Assembly: GCF_003259695.1 (NCBI RefSeq)
Contig: NZ_PZJH01000002.1
Span: 124,001-188,000 of the forward strand
DNA: 64,000 nt
Direction: 5' to 3'
From: Macrococcus epidermidis
GTDB lineage: Bacteria > Bacillota > Bacilli > Staphylococcales > Staphylococcaceae
How positions within the stretch are numbered: the stretch's first letter is position 1; each line of letters starts with the position of its first letter. The notes beneath the pieces were generated by a model that saw nothing but the letters and a program-made list of their open reading frames with translations, was not told where the DNA came from and did not search any database. Below are positions 1 to 8,205 of this stretch, piece by piece. The translations under genes were made by a program, and so were the position numbers.

Positions 1-743
1 AATACTTCATGTAAACGTACGCCAATATAATTGGTTAAAGCAAATTCGGCAGAAAAGATAAATACGGCAGCAGCAGTGAAGAGCACGAAGCGCGTATCCT
101 TTAAAGCTACTTTATATTTACCGAATAGATCGCGCATCCAGTGCATATCAACGATGACTTTCTCTTTCTCGGTCGTTGGATCTTTTAGAAATTTGTAGAA
201 GATAAACGTATTGATTAACATGATTGCAATGATAATGATAAAGAGCAGGAAGCGATGTTCTTTATAAAATAGTCCACCAATTGCTGTTCCGACAGCAGTA
301 GCGAGGTTATTCGACCAGTATGTCGTCACATAAACTGATTTTCTGCTAACTTCATCGGTTGAGTCAATAATCAATGCTTCAAGTGCCGGGAAGATCATGG
401 CACTTGGAATAGCGAGACACATAAAGATAATGGCCACAAACCATGCAAGATTAATATCCGGGTGAATGAAAATCGCCATCACTGTAAAAAGAATCGCAAA
501 TATAGTTTGTCCCCAGATAAGCTGTCCTTTCCGACTGAAGCGGTCTGCAAAGTAGCCGCCGACAAGATTACAAAGCAATCCGAAAATAACATTCAGTGAC
601 ATGAGGATACCCGAAGTGACTTTATCGAGTTCATCAGCAATATATAAAACCATGAAAGGCATAATACTCATTGACGCAGCGTGATCAAAGAAACCACAAA
701 TAATTCGCAGTTTAACATTAGATGGAAAGTCTTTAAATTTCAT
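1..743 (-). CDS. MFS (major facilitator) drug/efflux-type transporter, 3'-truncated by window edge
   Basis: Read on the minus strand from an ATG at 743, the frame stays open to the window edge, giving about 247 residues of a protein starting MKFKDFPSNV. The start follows a purine-rich AGAGGTAT site. At least six hydrophobic segments are visible. The loop after TM2 carries the GGYFADRFSRKGQ motif typical of MFS transporters (motif A, G-x-x-x-D-R-x-x-R/K). The layout suggests a 12-TM DHA1-type multidrug transporter of about 400 residues; substrate cannot be deduced. The C-terminal half lies outside the window. It runs in the same direction as the polyamine operon but is separated from it by a strong terminator. 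Confidence 0.8.
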   Translation of the reverse strand, partial: MKFKDFPSNVKLRIICGFFDHAASMSIMPFMVLYIADELDKVTSGILMSLNVIFGLLCNLVGGYFADRFSRKGQLIWGQTIFAILFTVMAIFIHPDINLAWFVAIIFMCLAIPSAMIFPALEALIIDSTDEVSRKSVYVTTYWSNNLATAVGTAIGGLFYKEHRFLLFIIIIAIMLINTFIFYKFLKDPTTEKEKVIVDMHWMRDLFGKYKVALKDTRFVLFTAAAVFIFSAEFALTNYIGVRLHEV

Positions 744-815
744 TACGGGATACCTCTAGTTGTTTTTATTCTTATATATTTCTCTTATTATATTTCATAA
801 TAATCTGAAAATATA

Positions 816-851
816 CAAAAAAATAAGCTAGAACAAAAGTTCTAACTTATT
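816..851 (-). terminator. Rho-independent terminator of the polyamine operon
   Basis: On the minus strand a 13-bp stem (822-834 with 839-851, one G-U pair, 4-nt loop) is followed by a run of T. It overlaps the speB stop codon region and ends the speA-D-E-B transcript before the MFS gene. Confidence 0.85.
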
Positions 852-1698
852 TCGTAATTGAAAGCAATAGTTCACGTGCAACTTTCGCTGCAACAGCATT
901 AGAGACGCCACTGTGGTCGTATGGTGGTGACAATTCTACGATATCAGCTGCAACAACGTTCAGTTGTTCGAATACTTTAAATGCAGGTTCAAGTTCTTTA
1001 TAAGTTAATCCACCAGGTTCAGGTGTTCCTGTACCAGGGAAGATTGATGGATCTAAACAATCCAGATCAATTGTGATGTATACAGGTGCATTACCGATAA
1101 TGCCCGGTAAATCCTTTAATGTATCGATTGAGAATTTCTCAAGTACAGTATGTGTTTCGCTCCAGTCGAACTCTTCTTTTGTGCCTGAACGAATACCGTA
1201 CTGATAAATTCTGTTATCGCCGACAAGGTCATGTATACGACGTACGACTGTCGCGTGAGATAATGGTTCTCCCATATAGTCATCACGTAAGTCTGTATGA
1301 GCATCAAGCTGCACAAGGATCGCATCCGGATACTTTTCAAGAACAGCACGCATAGGGCCAAGCGTTACTAAATGTTCGCCACCAATCATAAATGGCAGTT
1401 TCCCTGCATTTAAAATCGTGCGTGCCGTATCTTCAAGTTCTTCTAATACTTTCATTTTGTTACCGATTGTAATATCGACGTCTCCTGAATCCATAATACG
1501 GACATCTTCCAGATCTTTGTTTAAGTATGGGCTATATGTTTCAAGACCATAGGACTCAGAACGGATTGCATCAGCTGCAAAGCGTGTACCAGGACGGTTT
1601 GAAACCGTACCGTCAAATGGTGCACCATATATTACTGTTGTTGCTTCTTCAAATGAAGCTTCGCAACTCATATACACGTGTTTATTCGGTTGCATCAT
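847..1698 (-). CDS. speB: Agmatinase (ureohydrolase)
   Basis: This 283-residue protein belongs to the arginase/agmatinase family. It hydrolyses agmatine to putrescine and urea in the cytoplasm, the second step of the arginine-decarboxylase route. The binuclear manganese site is visible in order as GGEH, DAHTD and DLDCLDPS, followed by the conserved EPGG and ELSPPYD segments. I place the start at the ATG at 1698 because AGGAG lies seven bases upstream; a longer in-frame reading from 1737 has no such site. The start lies 17 nt inside the end of speE, implying translational coupling. Context (speE, speD and an arginine-decarboxylase family gene upstream) favours agmatinase over arginase or formiminoglutamase. 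Confidence 0.9.
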   Translation of the reverse strand: MMQPNKHVYMSCEASFEEATTVIYGAPFDGTVSNRPGTRFAADAIRSESYGLETYSPYLNKDLEDVRIMDSGDVDITIGNKMKVLEELEDTARTILNAGKLPFMIGGEHLVTLGPMRAVLEKYPDAILVQLDAHTDLRDDYMGEPLSHATVVRRIHDLVGDNRIYQYGIRSGTKEEFDWSETHTVLEKFSIDTLKDLPGIIGNAPVYITIDLDCLDPSIFPGTGTPEPGGLTYKELEPAFKVFEQLNVVAADIVELSPPYDHSGVSNAVAAKVARELLLSITK

Positions 1699-2542
1699 CG
1701 AGCATCTCCTTAACGAATGTTGGAAGAGCGAATGCACCAGTATGAATATCAGTGTTATAGTATTTAGTTTTTAAGCCAAGCGCGTTCCAGGCATCTAAGT
1801 CAGCATCTTTTAAAGGATCGAACTTCTTAGAAGCAAATCCGAATAACCAGTGACCAGATGGATAAGTCGGCATATGGAACTGGTACACACGTGTAATCGG
1901 GAATAAACCTTTGATTTTAGAGTGTGCACGTTTCATTTCATGTGCGTAACTTGGGTAGTAAGGTGATTCATGCTGATTAATTAATATACCGTCATCTGTT
2001 AATACACGGAAACAGTTGTTGTAGAAATCATGTGAGAATAAACCTTCACCAGGACCGATTGGATCCGTAGAGTCCACTAAGATAAGATCATAGTAACCAT
2101 CTTCTTTGTTCTTCACGTATGCTAAACCGTCTTCAAATAATAAAGTGACACGTGGATCTTCTAGTTTCCCTGCAGTAATTGGAAGATATTCTTGAGATAA
2201 ACGTACAACACGCTCATCAATTTCTACCATATCAATTTGTTCGATAGATGTGTAACGTGTTAACTCACGTACAGTACCACCGTCACCACCACCGATAACA
2301 AGCACTTTCTTGATGTTAGGATTTGTTGCCATTGCAACGTGTGTAATCATATCGTGATACACGAATTCATCTTTTTCGTTAACCATCATTAAACCATCTA
2401 AAGTGAAGAAAGTACCGAATTCTTCGGACTTGAAGAAATCAATTTGCTGGAATGGTGTTTTTTCAGTTAAGATATGTTCATTTGTTTTAATAGAGAACTT
2501 CACGTTATCCGTGTGATTTTCTGTATACCATAAATCTAACAT
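1682..2542 (-). CDS. speE: Spermidine synthase (putrescine aminopropyltransferase)
   Basis: A 286-residue cytoplasmic enzyme that transfers the aminopropyl group of decarboxylated S-adenosylmethionine to putrescine. The Rossmann-type glycine motif VLVIGGGDGGTVRE lies near residue 90, and the catalytic VDSTDPIGPGEGLF motif near residue 160. The family N-terminal LWYTE and gatekeeping HEMKRAHSKI segments are present. Length matches bacterial SpeE (about 275-290). I choose ATG 2542 because AGGAGG sits eight bases upstream; a TTG two codons earlier is too close to it. speB overlaps its 3' end. Confidence 0.94.
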   Translation of the reverse strand: MLDLWYTENHTDNVKFSIKTNEHILTEKTPFQQIDFFKSEEFGTFFTLDGLMMVNEKDEFVYHDMITHVAMATNPNIKKVLVIGGGDGGTVRELTRYTSIEQIDMVEIDERVVRLSQEYLPITAGKLEDPRVTLLFEDGLAYVKNKEDGYYDLILVDSTDPIGPGEGLFSHDFYNNCFRVLTDDGILINQHESPYYPSYAHEMKRAHSKIKGLFPITRVYQFHMPTYPSGHWLFGFASKKFDPLKDADLDAWNALGLKTKYYNTDIHTGAFALPTFVKEMLDDATE

Positions 2543-2555
2543 GTACAATTCCTCC

Positions 2556-2981
2556 TTATTTAACTTCTACTTCAACAGGTTTGAATGATTCTACGACGAT
2601 TTCACCTTTAGAATATTTGTGAATTTTATCAGCCATACCACGACCGATTTCATATGAATCAGAAAGTTCAGCTTTTAAAGCTTTTTGTAAGTAATCTTCT
2701 GCACGCCATGGGTCTACAGTATCACCACAAGTGAATACGTCAACTGAAGCGTAGCCATATTCTGGCCATGTGTGAATTGTTAAATGTGATTCTGAGATGA
2801 TAACAGCACCACTTACACCGTATGGGTTGAAAGTATGGAAACAGCTTTCAACGATTGTTGCACCACTTACGCGGGCAGCTTCATTCATGATTTCTTCAAC
2901 TTTATCATGGTCCTTTAAAATATCTTTGTCGCAGTTATAGTATTCAATTAAAACGTGTCTTCCAAGTGTAGTTAATTTCAT
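2556..2981 (-). CDS. speD: S-adenosylmethionine decarboxylase proenzyme, SpeH/SpeD short type
   Basis: A 141-residue prokaryotic class AdoMet decarboxylase providing the aminopropyl donor for SpeE. The proenzyme cleaves itself between Glu64 and Ser65 (motif [13 protein letters not shown]), turning Ser65 into the pyruvoyl group. His70 and Cys85 (in FTCGD) are the expected processing and catalytic residues. Size matches the B. subtilis/Thermotoga single-chain type rather than the 264-residue E. coli form. The ATG at 2981 is two bases beyond the speA stop, with AAGGGAG upstream inside the end of speA, so the two are coupled. The C-terminal tail after residue 125 is charged and less conserved. 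Confidence 0.94.
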   Translation of the reverse strand: MKLTTLGRHVLIEYYNCDKDILKDHDKVEEIMNEAARVSGATIVESCFHTFNPYGVSGAVIISESHLTIHTWPEYGYASVDVFTCGDTVDPWRAEDYLQKALKAELSDSYEIGRGMADKIHKYSKGEIVVESFKPVEVEVK

Positions 2982-2983
2982 TA

Positions 2984-4492
2984 TTAAATATCTCCCTTAT
3001 TATCAATTATAAATACTTCATTTTTGTTTTCTGCGCCAATCTTAATAATTGGCTGGTCGTTAATAAATTTCCAGTAGTCGATGACTTCCTGGGTGATCAT
3101 TTCACCTGCCATCAATATCGGAATACCCGGTGGATAGATCATTAAACTTTCTGCACAAACTTCGTTTAGTGCATCTTCAATCTGAACGACTTTCGTCTCA
3201 GAGTAAAAGACATCTCTTAAGCCCATCTTCTGCATCGGAATCGACATCTGCTTCAGAATCGGTGGAACGAAAGGTTTGTCTGGGTTAAAATGTTTAGCGC
3301 TAATATCTGAGAGTGCATCAAAGAGTTGATTCAATTCACTTTCATTATCCATAAATGACACAATTCCCATGACGATATTAGGTTCTGCAAGTTCCATCTG
3401 TATATCGTAGTCGCTACGCAACAAGTGATACACTTCAAAACCAGATAAATCAAGACGATGATCAATATAGATTGTCAGTTTTGTTTCGTCTAACTGCTGG
3501 TGATATTTCCTGTTAAACTTCTCTGGTTCTAACATGTAGAATCCAGGAATTTTGTTGATGCTTTGTCGAAATGACTGAACGAGTGATAATACATTGTTGA
3601 TTTTCTCTTTGCCGTGCAGTGCTAAATGATGACGTGCAATATCAAGTGATGACATCAGCAGGAATGAAGCAGAGGTTGATGTCAGCATATTGATAATACT
3701 CTTTACTTTATGTTTATCAATGAGTTTGCTGTTAAACAAAAGAACACTCGTTTGAGTAAAAGAGCCACCTGTTTTGTGTAGGCTCGTTGCTGCCATATCG
3801 GCACCAGCTTCCATACTGGAAAGTGGTAAGTGCTCTGAGAATCGATAATGTGCACCATGTGCTTCGTCCACAAGAACAGGAATGCCGGCATTGTGCGCGA
3901 TTGAAACAATTTCTTTTAAATCACTTACTGCCCCGAAATATGTGGGGTTCATGATAAACAATGCTTTCGCATCTGGATGTGCTGCAATCGTTTCGCGTAC
4001 AGTTTCTACACTGATATTATGTGCAATCCCGTATTCTGTGTCGAATTCAGGTACCATATAAACGGGTGTAACATCAGCGAGTGCCATCGCATTTAAAACA
4101 GATTTGTGAACATTTCTTGGAAGCAACAGTTTATCTTTGGGCTTGAGTGTAGACAGAATCATTGCCTGTATACCAGACGTCGTACCATTTAATAAAAAGT
4201 GTGCTTCCTCTGCTAGAAACAAATCAGCCATCAAAGCTTGAGATTTCTGAATAACACTTGTTGGATGATCAAAGTTATCTAGCGTTGGCATCGAATTTAC
4301 GTCATGACGTAAAGTGCGCATGCCATAATAGTTCAATTTATAGTCAGGGTCCAGGCCACGTTTATGTCCTGGAACATCAAAACTTGTAACGTGTTGTTCT
4401 TCGTACTCTTTTAAGGCCGTAAATAAAGGAGTCAATGCATGCTTTGCTTTATCGATATTATGAAAAGCCTTGGAGTAATATGTTTGAGTCAT
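2984..4492 (-). CDS. speA: Arginine decarboxylase-family protein (fold type I, Orn/Lys/Arg decarboxylase)
   Basis: A 502-residue PLP enzyme of the Orn/Lys/Arg decarboxylase major-domain family, close in size to B. subtilis SpeA (about 490). Visible landmarks: DVPGHKRG (residues 39-46), NGTTSG (102-107), [11 protein letters not shown] (209-219) and the PLP-lysine motif [13 protein letters not shown] with Lys240. The C-terminal small domain ends in [12 protein letters not shown]. The operon with speD, speE and speB makes arginine the likely substrate (arginine to agmatine); lysine or ornithine cannot be excluded by sequence because paralogues such as YaaO share every motif. Start: ATG 4492 with AAGGAG seven bases upstream. 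First gene of the operon. Confidence 0.88.
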   Translation of the reverse strand: MTQTYYSKAFHNIDKAKHALTPLFTALKEYEEQHVTSFDVPGHKRGLDPDYKLNYYGMRTLRHDVNSMPTLDNFDHPTSVIQKSQALMADLFLAEEAHFLLNGTTSGIQAMILSTLKPKDKLLLPRNVHKSVLNAMALADVTPVYMVPEFDTEYGIAHNISVETVRETIAAHPDAKALFIMNPTYFGAVSDLKEIVSIAHNAGIPVLVDEAHGAHYRFSEHLPLSSMEAGADMAATSLHKTGGSFTQTSVLLFNSKLIDKHKVKSIINMLTSTSASFLLMSSLDIARHHLALHGKEKINNVLSLVQSFRQSINKIPGFYMLEPEKFNRKYHQQLDETKLTIYIDHRLDLSGFEVYHLLRSDYDIQMELAEPNIVMGIVSFMDNESELNQLFDALSDISAKHFNPDKPFVPPILKQMSIPMQKMGLRDVFYSETKVVQIEDALNEVCAESLMIYPPGIPILMAGEMITQEVIDYWKFINDQPIIKIGAENKNEVFIIDNKGDI

Positions 4493-4581
4493 TGGCCACT
4501 CCTTAAAATTGGTAAAGATTTAAATATTAGTCTTACTTAACTATTAGTAATGTAAAACTGTCATTTATTAATACCAAACAA

Positions 4582-4610
4582 ATTGTAATGTATTACTAAA
4601 CTATAAGCAA
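4582..4610 (-). promoter_or_regulatory. Predicted sigma-A promoter of the polyamine operon
   Basis: On the minus strand a TTGCTT -35 box (4605-4610) and a TACAAT -10 box (4582-4587) are separated by 17 bp, about 90 bp upstream of speA. The remaining leader is AT-rich with no obvious terminator hairpin. Confidence 0.6.
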
Positions 4611-4699
4611 CAAAAACTTTTTTATTTTGATAAATTATTTTCAACTTTTCGCAATCTGAAAGTGATTTTGTTAAAATGAAATTAACAGGAGGCGATACA

Positions 4700-5731
4700 A
4701 TGAGTGAAGTAAAAGGATTTATTGGATCATATACAAAGCAAGACGGTAAAGGGATTTATAGTTTTACATTGGATACAGAAGAAAAGACGATTAAGACGGT
4801 AGAAACAGGATACGAAGTGTCTGGCTCAACATATATTCAACAACATGGTGATAAATTGTATGGTATTAAAAAAGCAGACAGCAATGCAGGTATACAGAGT
4901 TATCAAATTAATGAAGATGGAACATTAACAGTAATTAATGACAATTTATCATCTACAGATTCAGCGTGTCATATCTGGATTACACAAGATGGTAAATATT
5001 TATTAGAAGCGGTTTACGGGCCAGGTGTTGTAAGATTATATAAATTAGATGAAACGACTGGTGAAGTATTAGAATTAATTGATATCGCACAACAAGAAGG
5101 AACGGGAACGAATAAAGAGCGTCAGGATCACGCACATACGCATTATATCCAGGAAACACCAGATGGCAAATATGCAGTTGCTGTTGATTTAGGAACTGAT
5201 GAAGTGATTACATTTACTTTTGGAGATCATGGATTTAAACGTGTTGAGACTTTAAAAGTTGAGCCGGGAATGGGACCAAGACATTTAATATTTAATGATA
5301 ATGGCAAATATGCATACTTGTTTACAGAGTTAAGCAATGAAGTTGTTGTATTGAAATATGCAGAAGGTAAATTTGAAATGCTGGATAAATTATCTTCTAT
5401 TCCTAATGACTTTACAGAAAACTCACAAGGAGCAGCAATTCGATTAAGCCATGACGGTAAATATTTATATGCTTCCAACCGTGGACATCAATCTATTGCT
5501 GTATTCAAAGTATTAGGTGATGGAGAAAAGATTGAATTAGTTGAAATTGTAGGAACGGGTGGAGACTGGCCACGTGACTTTAATATCGATCCAAGCGATA
5601 CTTTTCTTGTTTGTGCACATGAAGCTGATGGTGTATTGACGCTATTTGAAAGAGATAAGGAAACAGGAAGATTAACAATGTTAGAAAATGATAAACGTGC
5701 ACCAGAAGGCGTATGTGTTCAATTTTTATAG
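4700..5731 (+). CDS. pgl: Lactonase family protein (6-phosphogluconolactonase, YkgB/Pgl type)
   Basis: A 343-residue seven-bladed beta-propeller of the lactonase family that includes B. subtilis YkgB and E. coli YbhE/Pgl. These hydrolyse 6-phosphogluconolactone in the oxidative pentose phosphate pathway. Blade-like repeats of the form DGKYxxxAVxxxxxVxxF recur, as do the conserved GPRHLIFNDNGKYAY (around residues 193-207) and NRGHQSIAVF segments. The start at 4700 follows AGGAGG eight bases upstream; a longer frame from 4676 has no such site. It is divergent from speA and monocistronic, ending in a perfect hairpin terminator. No signal peptide, so cytoplasmic. Confidence 0.85.
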   Translation: MSEVKGFIGSYTKQDGKGIYSFTLDTEEKTIKTVETGYEVSGSTYIQQHGDKLYGIKKADSNAGIQSYQINEDGTLTVINDNLSSTDSACHIWITQDGKYLLEAVYGPGVVRLYKLDETTGEVLELIDIAQQEGTGTNKERQDHAHTHYIQETPDGKYAVAVDLGTDEVITFTFGDHGFKRVETLKVEPGMGPRHLIFNDNGKYAYLFTELSNEVVVLKYAEGKFEMLDKLSSIPNDFTENSQGAAIRLSHDGKYLYASNRGHQSIAVFKVLGDGEKIELVEIVGTGGDWPRDFNIDPSDTFLVCAHEADGVLTLFERDKETGRLTMLENDKRAPEGVCVQFL

Positions 5732-5735
5732 AGAT

Positions 5736-5769
5736 AATTCCTACCTCGAATTGAGGTAGGAATTTTTTT
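5736..5769 (+). terminator. Terminator after pgl
   Basis: A perfect 12-bp stem (5736-5747 with 5753-5764), 5-nt loop, then seven T residues. Confidence 0.9.
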
Positions 5770-5785
5770 GTATGGATTAGGATTC

Positions 5786-5989
5786 GAAATTGGTGAACCC
5801 CCAATTTCGAGAGCGGGGTAGATGCTGAAATTGGTGAACCCCCAATTTCGAGAGCGGGGTTGATGCTGAAATTGGTGAACCCCCAATTTCGAGGGTGAAA
5901 CTGATGCTGAAATTAGTGAATCTCCAATTTTGAGAGAGGAGTCAAAGACGAAATGGATAAACCCCCAATTTCAGCATCAATTAAAGTTA
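5786..5989 (+). repeat. Five-unit 41-bp palindromic tandem repeat array
   Basis: Units start at 5786, 5827, 5868, 5909 and 5950, exactly 41 bp apart. Units 1-3 are almost identical; unit 4 and especially unit 5 are degenerate. Each good unit contains GAAATTGG-N7-CCAATTTC (a perfect 8-bp dyad) and an overlapping AACCCC/GGGGTT dyad that would compete with it. The array ends with CCAATTTCAGCATC (5965-5978), the reverse complement of the GATGCTGAAATTGG seen at 5821 and 5862. It fills the gap between the pgl terminator and the 3' end of the NERD gene. There are no unique spacers, so it is not CRISPR. Confidence 0.9.
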
Positions 5990-6889
5990 TTAACGATAAA
6001 ATGTTAATGGCCCATTCTTAAATATTTTATGATGTGTATTCAAATATGTACGTATCTTTTCGCTACTAATATGATTTTCTGTCCATTTTTTGACCAGATT
6101 CACGTTTAATCGCTCCATCGGATAAATTAAATGGATGTCTTCGATTGCTTTTTGTAAATAGTCATTACAGTTAACTTCTTTTTTGCATGCTGGACACTTA
6201 AATTTTCGATTCGAAACTTTTTCGTACTTTGCAACATGACATTGACATACAACGCCCATGCCTAATTCTTCAATATTAATACGCTTTCTAAAATTGAATT
6301 TTTCATCAGTGTATTGCAAATCTATTAATTTTTTAGCAATATGTTCATCATATTTATCGATAGTAATCTTACTATTCTCTGTAATTATTCTGTAAATATC
6401 ATGATACTCTAATATATTGTCATGAACTTGGTAACCATAAACTTTATAATCGGGATTAACAAATGTAGTGTAGTAGTTGAAGGGCAGGCCAATGTGGTTT
6501 TGTGTAAGAAGTATTTTAAATAATTTAGGTGTTCTAATTCTTTGTTCGTTTAATTTATCAATAGGTGTACCATTTAGAAAATAGAATAGATTGTCTTTAT
6601 AGCAGACATCACAGTACATATTTTTGATTTCAAATATAAATATTTGTCCGTTCATAATAATGAGCGCATCAATTTGAAAGTATTGTTTATTAACTAAAAA
6701 TCTTAAATTGTTTAGTATTAGTCCGTATTTGAGATTTTGCTTCACAATAGCATCAAAACTTCGTTCACCGTTTATTCCTTTTATCCGCGTATCAATCTCT
6801 TCATTATCATCATAAGAAAGTTTAGCCCGAATACTTAGCTGCAGTAAATAGGATAATTCCATATCAAATTTTCTTTCTTTAATAATCAT
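5990..6889 (-). CDS. NERD-domain (nuclease-related) protein with C-terminal zinc-ribbon-like cysteines
   Basis: A 299-residue protein. Residues about 37-150 look like a nuclease-related (NERD) domain: GINGERSFD, then a hydrophobic strand with QIDALII and IFIFEIKN, matching the D...E-x-K restriction-endonuclease-like core. Residues about 215-245 hold CQCH...CPAC...C, a likely zinc ribbon, followed by a helical C-terminus. NERD proteins are predicted nucleases of largely unknown role; similar ones occur scattered in Bacillota. The start at 6889 has AAAGGAG nine bases upstream. Monocistronic, its 3' end abuts the palindromic repeat array. Composition is AT-rich and the gene is not part of the conserved staphylococcal order, so it may be an acquired accessory gene. 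Confidence 0.72.
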   Translation of the reverse strand: MIIKERKFDMELSYLLQLSIRAKLSYDDNEEIDTRIKGINGERSFDAIVKQNLKYGLILNNLRFLVNKQYFQIDALIIMNGQIFIFEIKNMYCDVCYKDNLFYFLNGTPIDKLNEQRIRTPKLFKILLTQNHIGLPFNYYTTFVNPDYKVYGYQVHDNILEYHDIYRIITENSKITIDKYDEHIAKKLIDLQYTDEKFNFRKRINIEELGMGVVCQCHVAKYEKVSNRKFKCPACKKEVNCNDYLQKAIEDIHLIYPMERLNVNLVKKWTENHISSEKIRTYLNTHHKIFKNGPLTFYR

Positions 6890-6981
6890 TAAAAATCTCC
6901 TTTTAACATTTCAATGATAAAATAATAATAACAAAATAGTATTAAACACATGTAAAATAATTGTAAAAATGGAGTGAGAAT

Positions 6982-7752
6982 ATGAAAATTGCGATTTATC
7001 AAATGGAGATTATTCCTGGTGAACCCGAGAAAAATATTGAGAAAGTTGCAAATTGGTTATCGACACTCGATGACGTTGATATTGCTGTATTACCAGAGAT
7101 GTGGAACACGTCATATACATTAGAGAAATTAGTAAATATAACATCTGAAGAAGGACAGCGAGAAATCGAAAAATTAAGTGAACTTGCAAAACAATATCAG
7201 ATAAATATTGTTGGAGGATCAATTGCAGTCAGAGTCGAAGATAAGATTTACAATCGGGCAATTGTTATTAATAAAAATGGTGAACATATACATCAGTACG
7301 ATAAATTACATCTAGTACCGATGCTGGATGAACCAAATTATTTAACACAAGGGAATAATATTTCAATTTTTGAAATAGATAATGTAAAGATGGGCGTTAT
7401 TATTTGTTATGATCTGCGATTCCCTGAAATATCGAGGAAATTAGCTTTAGAAAGAATTGAAGTACTATTTGTTGTAGCAGAGTGGCCGATAGAACGTATC
7501 AGTCAATTTGAAAAATTACTCTATGCTAGAGCAATTGAAAACCAGGTTTATGTCATTGCAAGCAACAGTATCGGAAAGTGTGATGATACGGTATTTGGTG
7601 GTAAATCGATGGTGATAAATCCATTAGGAGAAGCCACTACAAAAATAATATTAGGGGAAGGGACAATTCAAGCAACTGTTAATATAGAAGAAATTAGAAA
7701 TATAAGAACTAAAATACCTTTATTAAAAACACGCAGAGCAGATATATATTAG
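6982..7752 (+). CDS. Carbon-nitrogen hydrolase (nitrilase superfamily)
   Basis: A 256-residue member of the nitrilase superfamily with the full catalytic set: Glu39 (LPEMWNT), Lys108 (YDKLHLVP) and Cys142 (ICYDLRFPE). The closest branch by these motifs is omega-amidase/YafV-like amidases, which deaminate alpha-ketoglutaramate and related amides; the substrate here is unproven. In Staphylococcus a hydrolase of this family commonly sits next to hld/agrB; here no agr genes follow, only a long AT-rich gap and a surface-protein gene. Start ATG 6982 after GGAGTGAG. No signal peptide. Confidence 0.82.
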   Translation: MKIAIYQMEIIPGEPEKNIEKVANWLSTLDDVDIAVLPEMWNTSYTLEKLVNITSEEGQREIEKLSELAKQYQINIVGGSIAVRVEDKIYNRAIVINKNGEHIHQYDKLHLVPMLDEPNYLTQGNNISIFEIDNVKMGVIICYDLRFPEISRKLALERIEVLFVVAEWPIERISQFEKLLYARAIENQVYVIASNSIGKCDDTVFGGKSMVINPLGEATTKIILGEGTIQATVNIEEIRNIRTKIPLLKTRRADIY

Positions 7753-8205
7753 CACTTAATGTAAAAAAATCGCTATATATAACTTGTCACAATTTAGACA
7801 CATTTAAGATAAATAATTCTACACAAGAATGATTATTTTTAACATATTAAATAATAAAGTGAATTAATCTGAAAAATATTATAAGAATATATTATTAAAA
7901 TTAAATTTTATTCAAAAATATTTCATAATGATTGGTCTAACTGCTAAATTTCGATTTAATTGATTTATAAAAATATGAAAATGGTCAAAATGTTATTAAC
8001 ATAAAGTTTAATGTAAATATTTTCAAAATAAATAACTTAGATTTGTAAATATAATACTTTTTCAAGAATACTGAAAATTATATTAATTTTAATCTTAAGC
8101 GATTTAATAAGGGTTTACTTAAGAAAATAAAGTCTATAGAATTAAAGTGTATAATGTGTTCATTGTAGCATTATTGCATGTTTTTATTTTAAAGGAGGAT
8201 TTTGT
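7753..8205 (+). promoter_or_regulatory. 453-bp AT-rich leader of the surface-protein gene
   Basis: No credible gene is seen here. The stretch is very AT-rich, with many poly-A/T tracts. A TATAAT lies at 8150-8155, about 50 bp before the surface-protein start, with only a weak -35 counterpart at the right distance. A strong AAAGGAGG ribosome site lies at 8190-8199. The nitrilase-gene terminator is not obvious. The length and composition suggest binding sites for regulators, but I could not assign one. Confidence 0.4.

Noticed and set aside
5786-5989. CRISPR array
   Set aside because: Repeats are contiguous 41-bp units without unique spacers, and no cas gene is present.
7753-8205. agr/RNAIII locus expected next to a staphylococcal nitrilase-family gene
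   Set aside because: No agrB/D/C/A or hld-like reading frame or stable RNA fold was seen in this gap.
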